NCBI GenBank assembly: GCA_963774765.1
Contig: CAVZGP010000011.1
Location: 620,001-684,000, forward strand
Direction: 5' to 3'
DNA length: 64,000 nt
Origin: Sva-07 sp963774765
GTDB lineage: Bacteria > Actinomycetota > Acidimicrobiia > Acidimicrobiales > Ilumatobacteraceae
Shown: positions 60,657 through 64,000 of the stretch, one piece after another
Numbering within the stretch: the stretch's first letter is position 1
Layout of the letters: the number at the start of each line of letters is the position of its first letter
Made by a program: the position numbers and the translations under genes
The notes under the pieces: generated by a model
The model's input: the letters and a program-made list of their open reading frames with translations, nothing else
The model's database searches: none
What the model was told of the DNA's origin: nothing

Positions 60657-61230
60657 CTACCCGATCGAACGGACAAGCGCCGTGCTGCTGATGCCCTCGT
60701 CGATCGGGACCGCCAGCGCGACGTGCCGCCTCGACGAGTCACCGGTCCGGGCGCTGGTCGTCATCCGGTGACGGTGCGCCCACGGTACGAACGCCTCGAT
60801 CGACATCGGCCGTGCGACCAGATAGCCCTGGACCGCCTGGCATCCGATCTGCTCGAGGAACTGGGCCTGACCGGTGCGCTCGACGCCTTCGGCGATGACA
60901 TATTTGCCGAGCGCCAGACTGAGCGAGACGATGGTGGAGGTCATCACCCGCTGGGTCTCGGATGTTTCGAGGTCGTCGACCCGCCTCAACGACACGCTGA
61001 AACAGTCCGGGCTGCTCGAAGCTCGCTGCGGACAGGTTCACCATGACCCGCGGGAGCAGCCCGGGGTGGTCCTCGTCGGTCGCGGCGACCAACGCGCAGG
61101 CGTGGTCGAGGATCAGCATGTCGATGTCAGCGACAATGCCCGTCTCCGCGGCGAGTGGAAGGAAATTGCTCGGCTCGAGCAGCCCGAGATCGGCGTGATG
61201 CCAACGGACCAGCGCCTCGGCCCCGAGCAA
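60657..61230 (-). pseudogene. Degraded EAL-domain (c-di-GMP phosphodiesterase) relic
   Basis: Two frames together contain pieces of an EAL domain: 'GAEALVRWHHADLGLLEPSNFLPLAAETG', with the EAL motif, and 'VMVNLSAASFEQPGLF' (frame ending 60739), then 'SLALGKYVIAEGVERTGQAQFLEQIGCQAVQGYLVARPM' (frame ending 60657). The centre of the domain, including the LEITE and DDFGTG...K elements, is missing, and no start codon precedes the first piece. It is therefore a deletion and frameshift remnant and not a working phosphodiesterase. Confidence 0.75.
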
Positions 61231-61460
61231 CTCCGATTGGGGAGCTGAACTTCCTGCATCGTTCGTGGAGGACGGGCGCTCCAGCAAGCGATTCGGCCAA
61301 GTTTGAACAACTCGTGACGCACTGGTGGCAAACCAGATGAAGCCCAGAGCCTCGTGACGCACAGCGTCGCTGCCGACCGCGCAGCGTGGTGGCCCCGCTC
61401 TGGGCGACTGATTCGCCCGCCTCGTCGCGTTCATGGCAACGTGTGCGCAGGAGGAAACCC

Positions 61461-62663
61461 ATGGACTTCGAGATCTCCGACCAGATGACGACCATCCTCG
61501 AGATGGTCCGGGACTTCATGGATCGCGAGGTGATCCCGCTCGAAGGCGAGATGCTCCACGGCGATCCCGCCGTCCTCGACAAGCGCGTGCGAAGCGCCCA
61601 GGACAAGGTGCGCCAGATGGGCGTGTGGGCACCGAACCATCCGGTGGACTTCGGTGGCCTCGGACTGAGCATGGTCGACCACGGTCTGCTCAGCGAAGCG
61701 CTCGGGCGCAGCCCGCTCGGACACGTCGTGTTCGGCACGCAGGCGCCCGACTCGGGCAACATCGAGATCCTTCACATGCATGCCACGGATGATCAGCGTG
61801 AGCGCTACCTGCGGCCATTGGTGGCGGGAGAGATCCGCAGCTGCTTCTCGATGACCGAGCCGGAGACGGCAGGCTCGAATCCGCTGCTGCTGGAGACCAC
61901 GGCGGTCGAGGACGGCGACGAGTGGGTGATCAACGGCCAGAAGTGGTTCACCAGCTCTGCCGATGGCGCCGACTTCGCCATCGTGATGGCGGTCACCGAC
62001 CCCGACGCGCCGCCCTACGCGCGCACCAGCATGATCCTGGTGCCGACCGACACGCCGGGTTTCAACCTGGTGCGCAACGTCAGTGTGATGGGCCACGCCG
62101 GCAGCGGTCACGCCAGCCACGGCGAAGTGATCTACCAGGGGTGCCGCGTGCCGATCGACAATCTGCTCGGCCCTCGCGGTGGTGGGTTCACGATCGCGCA
62201 GGAGCGATTGGGTCCGGGTCGCATCCATCACTGCATGCGCTGGCTCGGCATCGCCAGTCGATCGTTCGATCTGATGTGTGCGCGCGCCAACGAGCGTGTG
62301 ATCGACCCGAACGGCGACACGCTGGCGGATCGCCAGGTGATCCAGCACTGGGCCGCCGAACTCGACGCCGAGATCCGTGGCGCCCGTCTCCAGACGCTCC
62401 ATGCCGCGTGGACGATCGACCAACACGGCGCCAAGACGGCCCGCGACGAGATCGCGGCGATCAAGTTCTCGGTCGCGAACACGATGCTCAAGGCCGTCGA
62501 TACGGCAATCCAGGTGCATGGCGCGCTCGGCGTCACCGACGACACCGTGCTCGCCTATTGGTATCGCCACGAGCGCGCCGCTCGGATCTACGACGGTGCC
62601 GACGAAGTCCACAAGACCTCGCTCGGCCGCCGGATCCTGCGCCGCTACGCGACCGCCACGTAG
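61461..62663 (+). CDS. Acyl-CoA dehydrogenase (ACAD10/11-like)
   Basis: A 400-residue flavoenzyme. Motifs: 'MTEPETAGSNPLLLETTAVEDGDEWVINGQKWFTSSADGAD' (FAD/substrate site), 'RLGPGRIHHCMRWLGIASRSFDLMCARANER', 'QVHGALGVTDDTVLAYWYRHERAARIYDGADEVHKTSLGR' (C-terminal FAD end). The 'GP-R-H-H-x-x-R' segment is typical of long-chain or ACAD10/11-type members. AGGAGG lies 7 bases before ATG 61461. About 200 bp upstream (61257-61460) I see no other gene. Confidence 0.93.
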   Translation: MDFEISDQMTTILEMVRDFMDREVIPLEGEMLHGDPAVLDKRVRSAQDKVRQMGVWAPNHPVDFGGLGLSMVDHGLLSEALGRSPLGHVVFGTQAPDSGNIEILHMHATDDQRERYLRPLVAGEIRSCFSMTEPETAGSNPLLLETTAVEDGDEWVINGQKWFTSSADGADFAIVMAVTDPDAPPYARTSMILVPTDTPGFNLVRNVSVMGHAGSGHASHGEVIYQGCRVPIDNLLGPRGGGFTIAQERLGPGRIHHCMRWLGIASRSFDLMCARANERVIDPNGDTLADRQVIQHWAAELDAEIRGARLQTLHAAWTIDQHGAKTARDEIAAIKFSVANTMLKAVDTAIQVHGALGVTDDTVLAYWYRHERAARIYDGADEVHKTSLGRRILRRYATAT

Positions 62664-62676
62664 TCGCCCCGAGCCG

Positions 62677-62711
62677 ACGTAACACTTGGTGTCTGACACC
62701 AAGTGTTACGT
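62677..62711. terminator. Perfect 16-bp palindrome, two-way terminator candidate
   Basis: Arms 62677-62692 and 62696-62711 (ACGTAACACTTGGTGT and complement) are perfect with the loop CTG. It lies in the 49-bp convergent gap between the acyl-CoA dehydrogenase and the hydroxyacid dehydrogenase. Core GGTGT-CTG-ACACC is identical to that at 56025. Confidence 0.7.
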
Positions 62712-62712
62712 G

Positions 62713-63732
62713 TCACGCGAGGCGGTCGAGCATCTCCTTGGTCACGGCGTTGCGCGCTGGGCGCCCGGTACGCCAGCGGTCGATCTCGTCGACGGCGTGA
62801 TCGATCATCCGCGGCAACTCCGTGCCGAGCGAACCGGCGAGGTGCGGGGTGACGAACACGTTCGGTAGTGCCCACAGCGGATGGTCGTCGGGCAGCGGCT
62901 CGGGGTCGCTCACGTCGAGCACGGCCGAGAGCCGCCCGGTCGAGACCTCGGCGAGCAGCGCGTCGTGGTCGAGCAGAGCCCCGCGGGCGGTGTTGATCAC
63001 CGTCGCCCCGGTTCGGAGTGCAGCGAGCTGTTGCGCGCCGATCATGTGCCGTGTGCTCGGCAGGTCGGGCGCGTGGATCGACAGGATGTCGACGCTCGCG
63101 CACAGCTCGTCGAGGTTCATCTTCGCCACCCCGAGGGTCGACGCTTCGGCCTCGGTGACGAACGGGTCGTAGAGCGCAACACGGAGGTGAGGGAAGGCGC
63201 TGAGCAGCTCGATCACCCGTCGACCGATCAACGACGCCCCGACGATGCCGATCGTCTTGGCGTAGTTGCCGACGGCGACGTCGTGTGGCTGACGGAACTC
63301 GCGCAGCGACACGTCACGCGGGGTCCGCCTCACGTCGCGCTGCCAGAACACGTCCTTGTTCGCGAACAGGATCGTGGCCAGCGTGAACTCGGCCACCGGC
63401 TCGGCGTTGGCGGCGGCACCGGACGTCACGCGGATGCCCCGGTCGAAGACGTCAGCGCTGACGGTCTGCTTGACGGTGCCGGCGGCGTAGGCGAACAGCC
63501 CGAGATTCGGCGCCCGGTCGATCACGGCACCGTCGATCGGCGGGCAGCCCCAGTGTCCGAGGATCACCTCCGCTCGCGCCAGCAGGGTGTCGGCACGCGG
63601 ATCGTTCCAGTCTCCCAGGGGTTCGTGGTCGAGGATCTCGGCGACCTCGGCGATCCGGTCGACCGCCGCCGGGTCGAGCAGATCGAGCGACGGGTGATAC
63701 GCGATCAGCAGTGCCGGGCGATGGACGGTCAT
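62713..63732 (-). CDS. D-2-hydroxyacid dehydrogenase (NAD-dependent)
   Basis: A 340-residue dehydrogenase. The NAD loop is 'KTIGIVGASLIGRRVIELL', with Ala and Ser at two of the usual Gly positions. The catalytic Arg is in 'INTARGALLDHDAL', Glu in 'DVSDPEPLPDDHPLW' and His in 'FVTPHLAGSLGTELPRM'. The N-terminal catalytic domain (about 1-105) includes 'ILGHWGCPPIDG'. It reduces a 2-keto acid or oxidises a D-2-hydroxyacid; substrate unknown. ATG 63732 fits the family start. It is divergent from the DUF2264 gene. Confidence 0.9.
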   Translation of the reverse strand: MTVHRPALLIAYHPSLDLLDPAAVDRIAEVAEILDHEPLGDWNDPRADTLLARAEVILGHWGCPPIDGAVIDRAPNLGLFAYAAGTVKQTVSADVFDRGIRVTSGAAANAEPVAEFTLATILFANKDVFWQRDVRRTPRDVSLREFRQPHDVAVGNYAKTIGIVGASLIGRRVIELLSAFPHLRVALYDPFVTEAEASTLGVAKMNLDELCASVDILSIHAPDLPSTRHMIGAQQLAALRTGATVINTARGALLDHDALLAEVSTGRLSAVLDVSDPEPLPDDHPLWALPNVFVTPHLAGSLGTELPRMIDHAVDEIDRWRTGRPARNAVTKEMLDRLA

Positions 63733-63773
63733 GTGCAGACGCTCATTTGCATACGAGAGCAGTGTGCACTCCA

Positions 63774-64000
63774 ATGGCGGCTGTGAACGACACGGATCGG
63801 TCGAATCGACGGCGCGCCAATCCGCTCGCGCTCGGTCCATTGCAGACCCGCGACGACGTCGCCCGAGCGGTGATCGACCTGTACGAGCCGCTGCTCCCAC
63901 ACATCAGCGCCAACGGGGCGAGGGTCCGCCTCGGAAGCTTCGCGTCGGTGTTCGAGCAGTCCACCGCAGAGCTCGAGGGTTTCGCTCGCCCGCTCTACGG
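63774..64000 (+). CDS. DUF2264 domain protein, N-terminal part (truncated by window edge)
   Basis: Reading from ATG 63774: MAAVNDTDRSNRRRANPLAL..., then TRDDVARAVIDLYEPLLPHIS, and 'ARVRLGSFASVFEQSTAELEGFARPLYG' at the edge. This matches the DUF2264 opening 'NPL..R.dv..al..l..pl......a.v.lg......d..a..lEGfaRpLwg', linked to polysaccharide (rhamnogalacturonan-type) degradation in other bacteria. The gene continues past base 64000. Confidence 0.8.
   Translation, partial: MAAVNDTDRSNRRRANPLALGPLQTRDDVARAVIDLYEPLLPHISANGARVRLGSFASVFEQSTAELEGFARPLY

Overview
The window reads as a contiguous piece of a high-GC actinobacterial chromosome, most likely class Acidimicrobiia (Ilumatobacter-like). This is inferred from: coenzyme F420 genes (a CofD-like transferase and cofE); a DUF222/HNH endonuclease of the 13E12 type; DUF3499 and DUF5719 proteins; an AhcY of mycobacterial length; a secreted protein built of 'DTR' modules; menaquinone menB; and pervasive GTG starts with 1-4 nt start/stop overlaps. 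I see no rRNA, tRNA, CRISPR array, phage or integrase. The species is not provable from sequence alone.

Layout. (1) 1-24.7 kb is a cell-envelope glycoconjugate region. It holds a truncated glycosyltransferase, a sugar nucleotidyltransferase, an SDR epimerase-like protein, cofD, a GT4 glycosyltransferase, gmd (GDP-mannose 4,6-dehydratase), a flippase-like membrane protein, a giant GT2/membrane fusion, a DUF5719 secreted protein, a membrane thioredoxin, a GNAT, a DUF222/HNH element abutting ftsH, DUF3499, a CPBP protease, a large polytopic PTPS-related protein, phosphomannomutase, a Trm112-like protein and a secreted modular protein. The order cofD ... DUF5719 ... DUF3499 ... manB ... Trm112 ... 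ahcY echoes a conserved actinobacterial neighbourhood. manB, the nucleotidyltransferase and gmd could make GDP-4-keto-6-deoxymannose, which the glycosyltransferases would use. (2) 24.8-32.5 kb has ahcY and a complete five-gene peptide/nickel-type ABC importer. (3) 32.5-39.6 kb is housekeeping: a YczE-like protein, ComF, secA, prfB, ftsE and ftsX. (4) 39.6-49.4 kb holds a CYTH-like protein, an enoyl-CoA hydratase, a truncated haemoglobin, a DrrAB-type exporter, a SpoU methyltransferase, menB, a hydrolase, cofE, an M20 peptidase and a MazEF-like toxin-antitoxin pair. (5) 49.4-64 kb holds a NERD-like protein, a GNAT/acyl-CoA synthetase fusion divergent from an HDAC-family deacetylase, a serine hydrolase lipoprotein, two acyl-CoA dehydrogenases, an HPF-like protein, a DUF1704 metalloprotease, an EAL-domain relic, a D-2-hydroxyacid dehydrogenase and the start of a DUF2264 gene.

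Two things cut across the window. First, at least six otherwise intact genes (DUF5719, CPBP, manB, secA, one acyl-CoA dehydrogenase, one lipoprotein) are each broken by what looks like one inserted or deleted base. Because secA is essential, sequence error is the simplest explanation, and I annotate these as full-length genes with a frameshift. Second, several convergent gene junctions carry near-perfect palindromes; three share the core GGKGT-CWG-ACMCC. A separate 24-bp element (23/24 identical) sits about 10 nt upstream of both the HNH gene and comF. These shared non-coding elements are the least explained signals here. Every gap between genes is shorter than 300 bp.
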